In this document: piece by piece, positions 37,389-49,661 of the stretch
Layout of the letters: every line of letters starts with the position of its first letter
Numbering within the stretch: position 1 is the first letter of the stretch
Assembly (NCBI RefSeq): GCF_024166365.1
Contig: NC_064841.1
Coordinates: forward strand, 27,520,001 to 27,584,000
Reading direction: 5' to 3'
Length of the DNA stretch: 64,000 nucleotides
From: Elephas maximus indicus
Taxonomy: Eukaryota > Chordata > Mammalia > Proboscidea > Elephantidae
Made by a program: the position numbers and the translations under genes
The notes under the pieces: generated by a model
What the model was told of the DNA's origin: nothing
Databases searched by the model: none
The model's input: the letters and a program-made list of their open reading frames with translations, nothing else

Positions 37389-37590
37389 AAACCTCATTGT
37401 TGTGGAGTCGATTCCAGCTCATAGTGACCCTATAAACAGGGTAGAACTGTCCCCTAGGGTTTCCAAAGGTACAATCTTTACAGAAGAAGACTGCCACATC
37501 GTCTTGCCTTGGAGTGGCTGATGGGTTCCAATTGCCAACCTCTGAGTTAGCAGCCCAGTGCTTCACCACTGTACCACCAGGGCTCCTCCT
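37389..37590 (-). mobile_element. AfroSINE, long form, antisense
   Basis: Contains the long-form block 'acaatctttacagaagaaga' and ends 'actgtaccaccagggctcct'. Confidence 0.9.
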
Positions 37591-38221
37591 GTAGAGATAC
37601 AGAACATTAACTCAGGAGAAGCGGCTCATCAGCTACCGATATTAGAGGCCCATTTATGAGTGTTAATCCACAGGAAATTTTCTAACATTTCAGACATCTT
37701 AAGCCAATGAGCCATTTCCATGTGAGTTGCCAGATTCTTTTCCTCCTCCTTCTTTCCCTAATCTCTCCCCTCCCATTAGTCCTCAAACTCCCAGATCCTA
37801 AATATCTATTATCTCAAACTCTATAATCATGTCCATAGCTTAGAGCTTTCTGTTACCTCAAGCCTTCCAATTTGCAAAATAACCAAATTAGAATTAGATA
37901 TACCATCATTCCATCATCACTTAAATTCATTCTGGCTACTAGAAAAATTTTAAAACTGTGATTTCTTCAAATTAAAGTAGTACCAATAAAGACATTTATA
38001 TTAGCAAGTTATTATGTATTTCATTATAAACATCACTGGCTCATGAGCACTAATTCTTCTCATATATGTTCTATCTTCAGTTTATTACTTATTTAGATAG
38101 AAATTCTACTGACAACTTTATAAAGTGAGTTTGAGTTTTTAAAAGAAATATAAAAAATTAGTGGTAAGGGTATTGATATACAGCATAGGATATATAATTA
38201 AGTTACTTCTAAACCACCCAA

Positions 38222-38560
38222 AAAAGTGCCTATTTGGCACAAGCAGTTTGTGATCCACTACTAGCCTAAATGTTGGCAGTTTGAACCTACCCAGCGGCTT
38301 CACTTAAGAAAGGCCTGGCAAACTGCTTCCATAAGCATTGCTGTTGTTGTGTGCCTTTGCATCAATTCCAGCCCTTAAGGGAAAGAAAACTCTATGGAAC
38401 AGTTTTACTCTGCAACTCCTGGGGTCCATAAGCATTGCTGTTGTTGTGTGCCTTTGCATCAATTCCAGCCCTTACGGGAAAGAAAACTCTATGGAACAGT
38501 TTTACTCTGCAACTCCTGGGGTCACCATGAGTCACAATCAATTCTATGGCAATGGGTTAA
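38222..38560 (+). mobile_element. AfroSINE variant with a 97-bp internal duplication
   Basis: Third SINE form, with 'gaacctacccagcggcttca' and 'aaggcctggcaaactgcttc', as also at 45606-45800 and 49662-49848. Two 97-bp copies (38329-38425, 38426-38522) follow each other directly and differ by one base. Confidence 0.85.
38329..38522. repeat. 97-bp tandem duplication, one mismatch
   Basis: Both copies start ccataagcattgctgttgtt and end aactcctggggt. The only difference seen is cttaaggg against cttacggg. Confidence 0.95.
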
Positions 38561-39436
38561 GCTATCCAAATTGATTTGTTAATAAAATTATATTTTTGAT
38601 ATTAGAGGTAATGGCTTCAGCAAAGCTACCATCTGAACCTCGGACAATATATGAACCTCAGCGTACAAACTATACAATTAAGGCATCAAGACTGCATGGT
38701 TGCAAGAGACCAAAAATACATATTCAAGTATTCTGAGGCTTAAAAATTTCAACAAATTTAAACTTTACCCTTTAAATTCTGAAATAACAGAATTTGCAAC
38801 ACTACATGCAGGGGAAAAAAACTGCCAACAGTGTTTGATCAGGAATAAGGATACCTGGACTCTAGTTTCAGCTCTATTACTAACCAATCACTGCTCTTGG
38901 CCTTAGTCTCACATGTCAAATAATGAGATTAAATTAAGTTTCATTCAGTCTGAAAATCTGGAGTCTTATATCACTTAAGAATACAGGCATATGATGAATG
39001 AAATGGTATTGAATAAAATAGTTGTATCTATTTTACTTTTAATTAAGTAAGCTCCAATTATTTAGAACACCAAGAAATATAAGAGGACAAAAATTACTGA
39101 TTCAAAGAATCAGAGACTTTTATGTCTTGTACATCGTTTATACATATATATTTAGAAACACTTTAACACAGTTACATGTTCTTAAAAAAGAACTGACTCA
39201 GGACTTATTTTTTAATTTACTATGTGAAGATTTTAAATGCACAAAAGAACTCAACTGATGTCACTGAATATCTGAATACTCAACAGCTTGAAAGAATTTT
39301 GTGGTTTAAGGCCATATAAGCCAGGACATAGTTAAATGTTTGCTGCCATCTTGTGGCTAACAATTTAATATATTTTACTGGATGAAATTTTTTCATTCAC
39401 TTTTATATTTCACTTCTAGGATTATGGGCTAATAAA

Positions 39437-39602
39437 GGAAACCCTGTTGGCATAGTGGCTAAGGGTTACAGCTGCTAACCAAAGGGTCGGCAGTTTAAAT
39501 CTGCCAGGCGCTTCTTGGAAACTATGGAGCAGTTCTACTCTGTCCCATTGGGTCGCTGTGGGTCAGAATCAACTCAATGGCAATGGTTTTTTTTTTTTTT
39601 TA
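39437..39602 (+). mobile_element. AfroSINE, short form
   Basis: 'ggaaaccctgttggcatagt' head, 'gtcagaatcaactcaatggc' tail, then a T-run. Confidence 0.92.
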
Positions 39603-39725
39603 ATAGCTAATAATTTAATAGCTTGTGTTTTAAAGCAAATCTTCTATTAACTGCTTACTTTCCACTATTAAAGTTATAAATTTTGAAAGGGCTGCGTAAG
39701 CCATCTAGTCTGACATCCTGCTAAA

Positions 39726-39966
39726 ACCAAACCAAACCAAACCCACTGCTGTCGAGTCAATTCTGACTCATAGCAACTCTATAGGACAGAGTAGAATTGC
39801 CCCATAGAGTTTCCTAGGAGCTGTCGAGTCGATTCTGACTCATAGCAACTCTATAGGACAGAGTAGAATTGCCCCATAGAGTTTCCTAGGAGCACCTGGT
39901 GGATTCAAACTGCTGACCTCTTGGTTAGCAGCCATAGTACTTAACCACTACGTCACCAAGGTTTCC
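39726..39966 (-). mobile_element. AfroSINE, antisense, with a 72-bp internal duplication
   Basis: Flanked by a perfect 12-bp target duplication catcctgctaaa (39714-39725 and 39967-39978). The segment 39749-39820 is repeated at 39821-39892 with a single a/g change. Confidence 0.95.
39749..39892. repeat. 72-bp tandem duplication inside SINE
   Basis: Two copies starting ctgtcgagtc, identical except for one base. Both lie inside the SINE bounded by intact target duplications, so the duplication arose after or during insertion. Confidence 0.95.
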
Positions 39967-40053
39967 CATCCTGCTAAATGCAGGAGTAATTTCTACAATA
40001 GAGAGTCACTATACTGCAAAGAAGCCTATTTTATACACGACTATCTTAGAATT

Positions 40054-40216
40054 TTGGGAACTCTGGTGGCGTAGTGGTTAAGTGCTACGGCTGCTAACCA
40101 AAAGGTCGGCAGTTCGAAGCTACCAGGCGCCCCTTGGAAACTCTATGGGACAGTTCTACTCTGTCCTGTAGGGTTGCTATGAGTCAGAATCAACTCAAGG
40201 GCACTGGGTGGGTTGG
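40054..40216 (+). mobile_element. AfroSINE, short form, well preserved
   Basis: 'ctctggtggcgtagtggtta' and 'gctgctaaccaaaaggtcgg' are close to what looks like the consensus. Perfect 11-bp target duplication atcttagaatt at 40043-40053 and 40217-40227. Confidence 0.95.
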
Positions 40217-40637
40217 ATCTTAGAATTATAAAAAAGAATTCATATAATAAGCAGTTTTGTAAGCTTTATAACAAAAGCTGTCTATTATATGTCTATCCAT
40301 CATTCTATTGTATACATTAGCATAATATTTCCTTGTATAAATCCTTTTGTGCAACACACAATGCTTTATTTATAACAACATATTCTTGGTTCATAGAAAT
40401 TTAAAAACAAATAAGGTTTTTTTTTTTGTAAGCACTAACCAAGTTTTAATCAAGTACTACCTATTTTGAAAATCGTAATACTTATTATACCCCAATATCT
40501 TTCAAGGTCAGACTATGATAAAATGTTTTGTTCCCATAGGATGTCCAAGGCGATCTCAGTTACAACTACTTTTAAACTAATAATAAGATAATGCATTGTA
40601 TCAATATATTCTGTTCAATTTACATCATTTGTACAAA

Positions 40638-41672
40638 GAGTTGTTACTGTTAGGTGCCACAGAGTCAGTTCTGACTCATAGCAACCCTGTATACAGTAGA
40701 ACAAACCACTGTCCAGTTCTGTACTATCCTCACAATAGTTACTATGCTTGAGCCCATTGTTGCAGCCACTGTGTCAATCCATTTCATTAAAGGTTTTCCT
40801 CTTTTTCGCTGACCCTCTACGTGATCAGGAGGGACTGATCTCTCCTGATAACATGTCCAAACAAATGTGAGACAAAGTCTTGCCGTCCTTGCTTCTAAGG
40901 GGCATTCTGGCTATACTTTTTCCAAGGTAGATTTGCTCGTTCTTTTGGTAGTCCATAGTATAGTCAATTAAGTGGTACAGCTGCTAACCAAAGGGTCGGA
41001 AGTTCAAATCCGCCAGGTGCTCCTTGGAAATTCTTTGGGGCAGTTCTACTCTGTCCTATAGGGTTGCTATGAGTCGGACTCAACTCGACAGCACTGGGTT
41101 TGGTTTGGTGGTTTTTTAGTATAGTCAGTATTCTTCACCAATACCATAATTCAAAGGTGTCAATTCTTCTTCAGTCTTCCTTATTCATTACCCAGCTTTC
41201 ATTTGCATATGAGGGGGCTGAAAATGCCACGGCTTGGGTCATGCACACCTTAGTCCTCAAAGTGATATCTTTGCTTTTCAACACTTTAAAGGGGTCTTTT
41301 GCAGCAGATTTGCCCAGCGTAATACGTCATTTGATTACCTGACTACTGCTTCCATGGGCATTGATTGTGGATCCAAGTAAAATGAAATCCTTGACAACTT
41401 TAATCCTTTCTCTGTTTATTATGATGTTGCTTAGTGGTCCAGTTGTGAAGATTTTTGTTTTCTTTATGTTGAGAGGCAATCCATACTGAAGGCTGTGGTC
41501 TTTGATCTTCGTTAGTAAGTGCTTCAAGTCCTCTTCACTTTCAGCAAGCAAGGTTGCGTCATCTACATAAAGCAGGTTGTTAATGAGTCTTCCTCCAATC
41601 TTGATGCCGTGTTCTTCTTCATATAGTCCAGCTTCTCGGATTATTTGCTCAGTATACAGATAGGTATGGTAC
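40638..41672 (-). mobile_element. RTE LINE 3' part, antisense, split by a SINE
   Basis: Begins with the reversed RTE tail 'gttgttactgttaggtgcca'. The frame at 41327-41551 encodes LLAESEEDLKHLL and IKDHSLQYGLPLN of the RT region. Ends near 'agtatacagataggtatggt'. The SINE at 40967-41117 splits it. Confidence 0.9.
40967..41117 (+). mobile_element. AfroSINE, short form, inside RTE
   Basis: Truncated head 'ttaagtggtacagctgctaa', full tail. Perfect 10-bp flanking duplication agtatagtca at 40957-40966 and 41118-41127. Confidence 0.93.
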
Positions 41673-42276
41673 TAAGAGTAAGGGGCCTATATCTGTCTAT
41701 CGTATGTCTCTTTCCCTTATGTGGGGATGAAAAAATCAAATTATCCTTTAAAAGACCTAGATATTATCCAAGATTTACTACAAGCTACCTGAATTCTGAC
41801 TAGTCATTTAATGTCACTATTTTGATTTTCTTATCTCTCTTCACCTTAATCTCTACAGTATGAAGATAATTATATAGTAATGATGATACTTGATCTTAAG
41901 AGTCCAAAAAATGGATTGGCCAGAGTCCGACTTGCCCTGACAGGAAAAGTAACTTGCTTCCATACATCTATTGCTTTCAGTAAAAGAACAACAGAACAGA
42001 ATACCCTTTATTTTACAGTCATTTTTAAGGGTACACATAAAATCACAAGTACATGACAAATCCCAAAAACTCATTCAGTTAGAGTCACAGAAGCTGTCAG
42101 GGTACGAGGGCCTGTCTATCTATAAGGCAGGGATAAGTGAGTAGATCAGTTTCCCTAAATACACCCCAAACTAAAACTCTCCTATATTCATAAATAACAA
42201 GTCATTAGAAATATAGAGGGTTAGTCTGAATGCACTGCTAATAACTTTTCATTACAGTACAGATTTAGGAACTTAC

Positions 42277-42431
42277 AGCATCTGCTTTACAAATGGTGTT
42301 GGCCACATGTCGACATAACATCTTTAGCCAGCTTTCCTTGGGAAGTTCCTCTGATGTCATCTGGAAACTCAGTAGCACATTTGCCTGCTCTGTTGGTGGC
42401 CTTACAAGCAAGGCAAACGCATTATGGCAAT
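42277..42431 (-). CDS. ECT2: ECT2 exon: PH domain, C-terminal strands and helix
   Basis: 155 nt. It completes the split Asp and encodes 51 further residues, CHNAFALLVRPPTEQANV to HVANTICKADA. The conserved Trp of the PH C-terminal helix is in the stretch KESWLKMLCRHV. The acceptor reads CTGAAACCCTAG, with few pyrimidines; the donor is GTAAGT. Confidence 0.97.
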
Positions 42432-43714
42432 CTAGGGTTTCAGAATGACCATAAACATCATTAAGTGTTACTCCTTTGAAAATGATAGATTAACGTGAGT
42501 AATCCCCTCAGAGTAGCAAAATTGCAATGATGTTATCTCTTCTCCACCCTCCTCCCATTTCAATTAGACAAAGCATTTCAACATATTAAGATGAAGCATT
42601 GGAAAGGCTTATAATAGTACCCTGTAAGAAACTGACAGTAACTTAATGACACTAAGTAAGCAGTATTTTACACGACATTTAGTATTTTCTGTGATGAAGT
42701 TTACATAAAGAAAAATATTAGATCATATCACTTCTTAGAATTCTAGAACTTAATTTTTAAACTATCATTATCAACCTACTTAAGTTCAAAGAAATAAAAT
42801 ATCCAAACATTAAAATTCTGTGACAGATTGTTTTATGACCCAGATGCTAAAACAAAAGCTATTTTAGCAAATCTTCAATACTTAAAATCCAAATAATTGG
42901 AGATGATTTCAACCAATGCACTTAGTAACCCTTAATAAACCCAGAATCTGATAACCAAGTGAAAAGCAATAGAAACTGCTGTTCAAGTTTTCTTTAAGAA
43001 GTATTTCTCATGAACTCAAAGCATTCCATCATTAGAGGGTGAGATCAATAATGCAATCAGCTTAAACTGTAGAAATACATGCCTAATATCCAAAATCTGG
43101 CCATGTACACACAAAATTAGGTGGCAATTAAACAGATGATATTGTGTAGGTATAAACTTCTGGCTATTTCAGGTTTTCAGGGACCTCTCCCTAACACTAC
43201 TAAAGCTGTTAGTCAAAAGTTTTCCTTAATGCACACTGACCTCATGTCAAGTCTATCAGTTACTTTGGGTGCATTTATTTCCCGTACACGTATTCGTGGT
43301 CCATATCCTAAATACATCCCTAACAATGTGGCCACTGGCAATAAAGAAGATATAATGTGTGGAGGAAAGGCAAAGGGCTAGAGATTTCTTTTGGATTCTG
43401 AAGGAATAAAAATGAGTTTTGGCAAGGGAACAGGCCAGGGCACTACTGTGACGTGGAACTATTTAAAAGCTCTTTGTCCCTTAAAGGAATGAGGTGTCGT
43501 ACAAGTTGAGATCACACCTTCATTTGAAAAATCCAAATTCAAGTCTGTTCCCTGAGAGAGTGTTGGGCTAGAGGTACAAAAACAATCGTTTTGTCAGAAC
43601 TGATCAACTACATTTAAAGATGGTTAAAAAAAAAAAAAAGAAGTATAAGGCAGTGAATGAAACCCATAAGGAATAGAAATTATCTTTACTTAACCAGTTT
43701 CTCAGTGAACATAC
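42432..43714 (-). other. ECT2 intron, unique
   Basis: No repeat recognised. A plus-strand open frame at 43121-43381 has no family resemblance or splice context. Confidence 0.5.
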
Positions 43715-43853
43715 CTTCTGTCTCTCTTATGTCCAGCACCTTCTTAATTTGAGAAAGAGGCATTAGATGAATATGCTTAAGAGGAGGTGGGGGACGGGTA
43801 TGGCTATGAGGACTCCTAAAAGTGCCAATCACCTTGTGTCGTTTCCTTGCTAT
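43715..43853 (-). CDS. ECT2: ECT2 exon: PH domain, middle
   Basis: 139 nt: 46 codons plus the first base of a split Asp codon, from IARKRHKVIGTFRSPH to SQIKKVLDIRETE. The acceptor is TTATCAG and the donor GTATGT. The loop after RSPH reads SHTRPPPPL, with two extra prolines relative to the QTRPPASL form I recall from human. That fits a surface loop tolerating change. Confidence 0.97.
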
Positions 43854-44756
43854 CTGATAACGGGGAAAAAAAAATCATGGTTAATAATATGAACAAGTAC
43901 AATTAAAGACCACGTCTTAAAAATAAAATGGCTCTAATTACATAAATCTATATGCAGTTCCCTGGACTACTAGCTATTCCATGGCTATTATGTGATAAGA
44001 AGCAGTTACTATGTGACAAAATCCAATGTATAATTGTGTACCAGATGTGCTCATGGTTATGAGAACAGCAAAAGTCAGGAAAACTGACAAAGGGGTGGGA
44101 ATATGCCAAAGTTCCCAGAGCTGTGGAAGAGTGAACTGCTAGGTGAGAAGCAACAGAATTAAAGGATAAGGGAATCATGAATGATAGGCCTTGAGTTCAA
44201 GAGGAGAGGAAGAGCTGCTTTGGGATCTCTATCTTGGGCACAAAAGAGAATTGATTTCAGCTGAAGAGCAGAATTCATGTTTCAGTTGCCGTGCAAGACA
44301 CTGAGGACAGAGAAGTAAATAAGACAGAAATGGTTCCTGCTCTCAAGAACATTATATAACATTGAAAAACAGAAACACTAAAGAAGTAATTAAACAAAAC
44401 AAAAGGAAAAAATGATAAATTCAAGCTACTGTGTTAGGGTAAGCTGGGAATCATAAAAGGAATAGATGGGTCAGGTAAAGCTGAAAACAAGAACAAAATC
44501 AGAAAAGATCTTGTGATTCATGATTTACTTAGGGGGAGGAGGTCCTTTGAATTTTAAAAGGTCTTTAAAATTTTTGTTTCCATTTCCGTGAAAGCCTAGT
44601 ATATTATTTGCAGTGATAGTCATAAAGAAAAAGACATTACTTAATGAACTGAGATTAATTGGTTATCATGATGAATATGATATAGTGTGGCTAAAAAACG
44701 TACTACCTTGTGTTAGTACACAAGAGGCTAACGAGAAAAGACCAAAAGTCGTGGCC
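43854..44756 (-). other. ECT2 intron with possible L2/MIR
   Basis: 44285-44390 ('agacactgaggacagagaag', 'atggttcctgctctcaagaa') looks like an L2 or MIR3 fragment. Otherwise unassigned. Confidence 0.45.
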
Positions 44757-44957
44757 AAAAAACTCCAAGCCTGTTGCCATTGACTAGACTCCATTTCACA
44801 GCAACCCTTCAGAAGAACCCTACAGGAAACCCCAAAGGATTTCCAAGGCTTTTATCTTTACGGAAGCAGACTGTTACATCATTCTCCTGCAGAGTGGGTT
44901 CGAACCATCAACCTTTCACTTAGCAGCCAAGCACTTAACAACTACGCTACAAGGGCC
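44757..44957 (-). mobile_element. AfroSINE, long form, antisense
   Basis: 'cctgttgccattgactagac' tail, long-form block 'ttatctttacggaagcagac', ending 'actacgctacaagggcc'. Confidence 0.85.
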
Positions 44958-45605
44958 AGTGTCATATTCACATCAGAGCAGAAATATAATGCAAATCTAT
45001 GCTTGGGCAAATCAAATATTAAAAGTTCAGTCACATTAATATAGTGAAAATAAACAATAAAGACTTTTCTGTTAAATAATTACTTCCATCGTAATACTTA
45101 AATATGTTTTTAAATTAACTTGGGTAAGTAAAATAATGAAATGATTTTAAGGTTCACTTTTAAAAAGGAAAAACAATAACTGTAAATATTGATGACATAA
45201 AGGCTAAGGCATGATAGTAAAAAAAATCTAAATACATAAAATATAAAAAAGGAAAGTATAACCCTAAATCCAAAATTAGTTTCAGTAAAACATCGCTTGT
45301 CATATTAAAGAGACGTTAACCTGGATTTTATCAATTTTGAATGTTTCTAATTTTCACCGGTGAGAATGCCTGCTGTAGGTTTTTATTCGGTCAAAGAAGA
45401 ACTGTATTCTTATTCCCAAATTTGCTAAGAGTTGTTTTTTTAAAAAAAAAAAAACAAAAAACAATAACCACAAACAAGTTAAAAAACAAGAGTTTAGGAT
45501 TATACACTGTGAAGTCCAAATTTAATATGTTAGAAACAGAGCAGTTTCAGATGATGTGATCCTGAGACTGGGAGGCTGAGAAAGTGAAACAAAAAGCTAC
45601 TAGAG

Positions 45606-45800
45606 TCAAAGGTCCCTGAGTGGTACAAACAGTCTGCACTCAGCTGGTTACCAAAAGGTTGGTGGCTTCAACCCACCCAGAGGCACCACAAGAAGCAGTC
45701 CTGGTGATCTGCCTCCATAAAGATTACAGCTGGGAAAACCCTATAAAGCAGTTCCATTCTCTAACACACAGGGTCTCCTAAGCCAGAAATCAACAACGAA
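45606..45800 (+). mobile_element. AfroSINE variant (third form)
   Basis: 'ggtccctgagtggtacaaac' head with 'aacccacccagaggcaccac' and 'tcctggtgatctgcctccat', ending in the RTE-like tail 'ggtctcctaagccagaaatc'. Confidence 0.82.
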
Positions 45801-46016
45801 CAAAATCAACAATACAAAGTTACTAGAGTCAAGAAGGTAAAGGAAATTTGAGACCAGGGTATTATATATCGGACTTGAAGTGTAGGGGATGACCAATGGC
45901 ATGATTAAAGTGGAACAGAAGTCAATGAGTAGTTACAAAAGACTGAAGAATTTGGAGATAAAAGATCAAAAGTACAAAGTAAGCCATGGCTCTGTCAAGA
46001 ATAAGGAGATAAAAAA

Positions 46017-46625
46017 GGCAAAGGAAGAACACCAAGGTCACACGACAACTAAGAACCCAAGAGACAGAAAGGGCCACATGAACCAGAGACCTACATTATC
46101 CTGAGACCAGAAGAACTAGTTGGTGCCTGGCCACAATCGATGTCTGCCCTGTCAGGGAGCACAACAGACAACTCCTGAGGGAGCAGGAGACCAATGGGAT
46201 ACAGACCCCAAATTCTCATGAAAAGACCATACCTAATGGTATGACTGCGACTAGAGGAATCCCAGAGACAATGCTCCCCAGAACTTCTGATGCCACAGGA
46301 CAGGAACCATCCCCGAAGACAAATCATCAGGCATGAAAAGGACTGGTCAGTGCGGGGGAGAGAGATGCTGATGAAGAGTGAGCTAATTAAATCAGGTGGA
46401 CAATGGAGAGTGTGTTGGCAACCCTTGACTGGAGGGGGGATGGGAAGATAGAGAGGGAAGATGGCAAAATTGGCACGAAACGAGAGACTGAAAGGGCTGA
46501 CTCAATAGGGGGAGAGCAAGTGGGAGAAGGGAGTAAGATGTATGTAAACCTACATGTGACAGACTGATTGGAATGGTAAATGTTCACTTGAAACTTAATA
46601 AAAATTAATTAAAAAAAAAAAAAAA
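46017..46625 (+). mobile_element. 5'-truncated L1 with a perfect target-site duplication
   Basis: An L1 3' UTR segment ending 'cttaataaaaattaatt' and a poly-A run. The 19 bp aagaataaggagataaaaa occurs immediately before (45997-46015) and after (46626-46644) it. Truncation, poly-A tail and long identical flanks are standard target-primed retrotransposition marks, and the perfect duplication suggests a younger insertion than the others. Confidence 0.95.
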
Positions 46626-46644
46626 AAGAATAAGGAGATAAAAA

Positions 46645-48080
46645 CCAGAATGGATTGGCAAGGAAGTATATAGATAATTATCCTATTAGATAAATGGAGC
46701 CAGGTGACCTAGGGGCTTCAAGTGAAAAAACCTAAAAATGCTTTAACAGAAGCAATCAATTTCTGAGAAAACTATGTATAGTAAAACACCATGACAATAT
46801 AATTCAGATAAAATATGATTGAGAATCGACTCCATTACCTAGTCCCTGTTCTCAAAAGCAGGGCAGGCTAACGTTCTTACCATGGGGAGAGCAGGTAATT
46901 CAAAATTACCTGCTTCATGACTTTTTATGACTTTCTTGGTTCACTAGGAGTTGGAATCGACCCAAGGGCAACAGTTTTCTCGGTTTAGATATGGTCAATT
47001 GTATACAATATTTTTACTATCTGTATTTTCGTGCTTTTTCTGGCATTACTGAACAAATGTGAATATTTTTCATTAATCTCACCATAAAAAAAAACTCTGC
47101 ATTTAACACAAGTAATTTTTTGGTGAGAATTTATTGCACCAATAACTGCTCTACATATGACTTATTCCCTAAGATTCCTTTATGTTTTATACTTTAAATA
47201 GTAATGTACTTGCTATAATAGGGCAGCACTTCAAGAAAAGTGAAAAAGGGTAAAAGGAAGGGGTAGAGACCTTAAAGAAAAGGAAAGCCCATCAAATCAC
47301 TCTGATGGAAGCAACAGAATGTTACTCAACAGAAATGTCGAATGAGTGTTCTTGTTAACGCCTGTTTCATCAAATGAACATTTTATCTCTGAGATAAAGG
47401 AATGCACGCCTTTATATCCCTTATTAGCCTGTCTCATTTAAAAGTACACTGTTAAAATAATGAAAGAAAAGAGTTGAAAAAGCATATAAACTTAATCCAA
47501 TTTACCTTCAGGTATAATCTGGGAAGAAAAAAGTTAACTTGCATAAATGAGAATTTTATAATTATAATCATTGAGTGATATACTTACCACTCAATCACAT
47601 TAAAACCTGCTAATTTAAGGAAGAATCAGGGGATCATAAAGGAATTCATAATATTAAATGATCAAGTTATCTCCCAAATCAATAAACTACTGACTTGATC
47701 TTTGCTGGAAAATTTATTTCAATTCCATTAAGAAGAACTCAAATTATTTTGTAAATCTTGAATAAACACACATAAAAATAAAAAGTCCCTCAAATTTTTT
47801 GAACTACATGTTTATTTACATAGAAAAAAACTAACTTTTCCTAAATTTATCATATTTCTCAACATTAGCCCTTCTCCTAAAAAGCATTCTATCAATAAAA
47901 GAAAAAAAAAATCAATAGTACTAAGCAAAAAATTGGTCTCAACTTAAAAAATGTGATAAAAAATTGTTTACATTGACTTTAACTTTTTCACTGGCTACTT
48001 CAATCAAAACTTGGTTTTAAACATTCAGAGAAGTCAGAAAAACCAGATGTGTTATTATACTACATTAAGGACAACTTTAC
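46645..48080 (-). other. ECT2 intron, mostly unique
   Basis: Contains a short AfroSINE tail remnant at 46944-46986 ('ggagttggaatcgacccaag'). Nothing else recognised. Confidence 0.5.
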
Positions 48081-48200
48081 CTCTAGGCAGTCATTGAAGA
48101 GGAAGAGAGTCACTTGTTCTCCTCGGTCACAAGGGTGCTCACCTAGAGAAACTGTTTCAACTCGCTGTACTAAGCTTCGGTGAGAAGACAAAAGATTAGC
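48081..48200 (-). CDS. ECT2: ECT2 exon: PH domain, N-terminal strands
   Basis: 120 nt, 40 codons, phase 0 at both ends: ANLLSSHRSLVQRVET to VTLFLFNDCLE. The pattern VTLFLFND is the typical beta-3 strand of DH-associated PH domains. The donor is GTAAAG and the acceptor CTATGCAG. Only a 187-bp intron separates it from the 48388-48466 exon, the shortest intron here. Confidence 0.97.
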
Positions 48201-48387
48201 CTGCATAGATTGAACAAATTAATAAAAGAGATCAATTGGTATGAAGCAGTAGAACAAAGATATAATTTAAAAGATGGTGGTGCCAAGATTCTGTTTACAA
48301 ATTAGAACTACAGAAACCTCAGTAATAAGAAAAAAAAAAAAAAGACAAAAGAAAATTAATTGACAATTGTCAAAAAATAATACTTAC

Positions 48388-48466
48388 TGGGCATCCATCT
48401 ACTTCATAAAACACATCAAAAATTTGCTTTTGGGCTTCTGTTTTTCTCTTATCCTCATTAATATGC
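48388..48466 (-). CDS. ECT2: ECT2 exon: DH-PH junction
   Basis: 79 nt. It completes the Thr codon and encodes HINEDKRKTEAQKQIF then DVFYEVDGCP, ending in phase 0. The donor is GTAAGT and the acceptor TATTTCAG. The exon joins the last DH helix to the first strand of the PH domain. Phe in FDVFYE replaces Val in the human form as I recall it. Confidence 0.97.
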
Positions 48467-49661
48467 CTGAAATATTAATAGTTATTTTTAAAACTTTGAC
48501 TTTTAAAGCAACAGAACATAAAAGCTGCATACAGATACATCCCAAGTCACTTAAAACAGGTCCTTCCTTAAGAATCTATATAAATTATGATAGCAGAATC
48601 AGTTAAAATCTTCCCTAAAAGTATCCTACTGCATTAAAAAATATCCCATAGTAGATCCTTCAGGAAGTATAGTAAAGTGTCCTTTATACTTCCTAAAATG
48701 CATTAAACCTGTCCAAACTTCAGGTTAACAAGTAAAATTCTGATGTTCTATATATAAGCTCAGTTAAGGTTTTATGCAAGTCACTTCCAGGTCGCATGCT
48801 AAATATTTTATTAAAATAAAAACAGACTATGTCTTTCAGGCAAAATGGATTTATCCTCCTGCCTAAAACAACTAAAAAAAAACAATAAAAATATAAAGGC
48901 ATCAAGTCCTATAGACAGGAAACAAACAAGGTAAGCCTTACACTTGCCCTAGCTTACAGCGTAGAGAAGGCTTTCTCCATACATGGAAAGCACAGGTAGT
49001 GTCCAACTCTTTCCCTGAAACAGCCCAGAGAGGAAAAGATGGCTGGCATTTTCAGGACAGAGTACTGGAAAAGACAGCTGCCCAGAGAGAGAATTCCAAG
49101 GATCTGCAGAGGGGACTCCCTGTGTAATCAATTGAGCACTGTGTGCATGTGTGTAAGGAAACTACTGAGGTTAAGAAAAGAAACACCCAAAAAGATTAGA
49201 GTTAACAGTGCCCGGCACTCACGTGGCATAAAATAGATTGTTCCCATGAATCAGTGGAAAACTTTACGATTCGTGGAGCATCAGGTAAAGTACTAGGAAG
49301 GATCATGCCTCATTAGTGGAGAAAATGAACCCTAGATAAATGCCATTCTGATCCTGCCTAACAAAGCTTAAAAACAAGACATGAAAAGATCAAACTGTCT
49401 GTAAGTAACTTAAATGCATCCCAGAAAAAAGTTCAAAGTAATTGTAGGAATACATAAATGCCTAACAATCAACAAAGTAAAATTAACAATGCTTGGCACT
49501 CAATAAAATACCACCTAGCATGTAGAGGCAGGAAAATATGGCCCATATTGAGGAGAGGGGAAAAAAAAATCAATCAATTAAAACTGAAACAGAAATGACA
49601 CTGATGATGGAATAAGTAGTCAAGGACATTAAAACAGTTATTATAGCTATTTCATAGGAGT

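Noticed and set aside
38338..38582. Frames encoding a repeated peptide
   Set aside because: Produced by the 97-bp duplication in a SINE; not a repeat protein.
43121..43381. 86-residue plus-strand frame in an ECT2 intron
   Set aside because: No recognisable family, antisense to the gene, no splice or promoter context.
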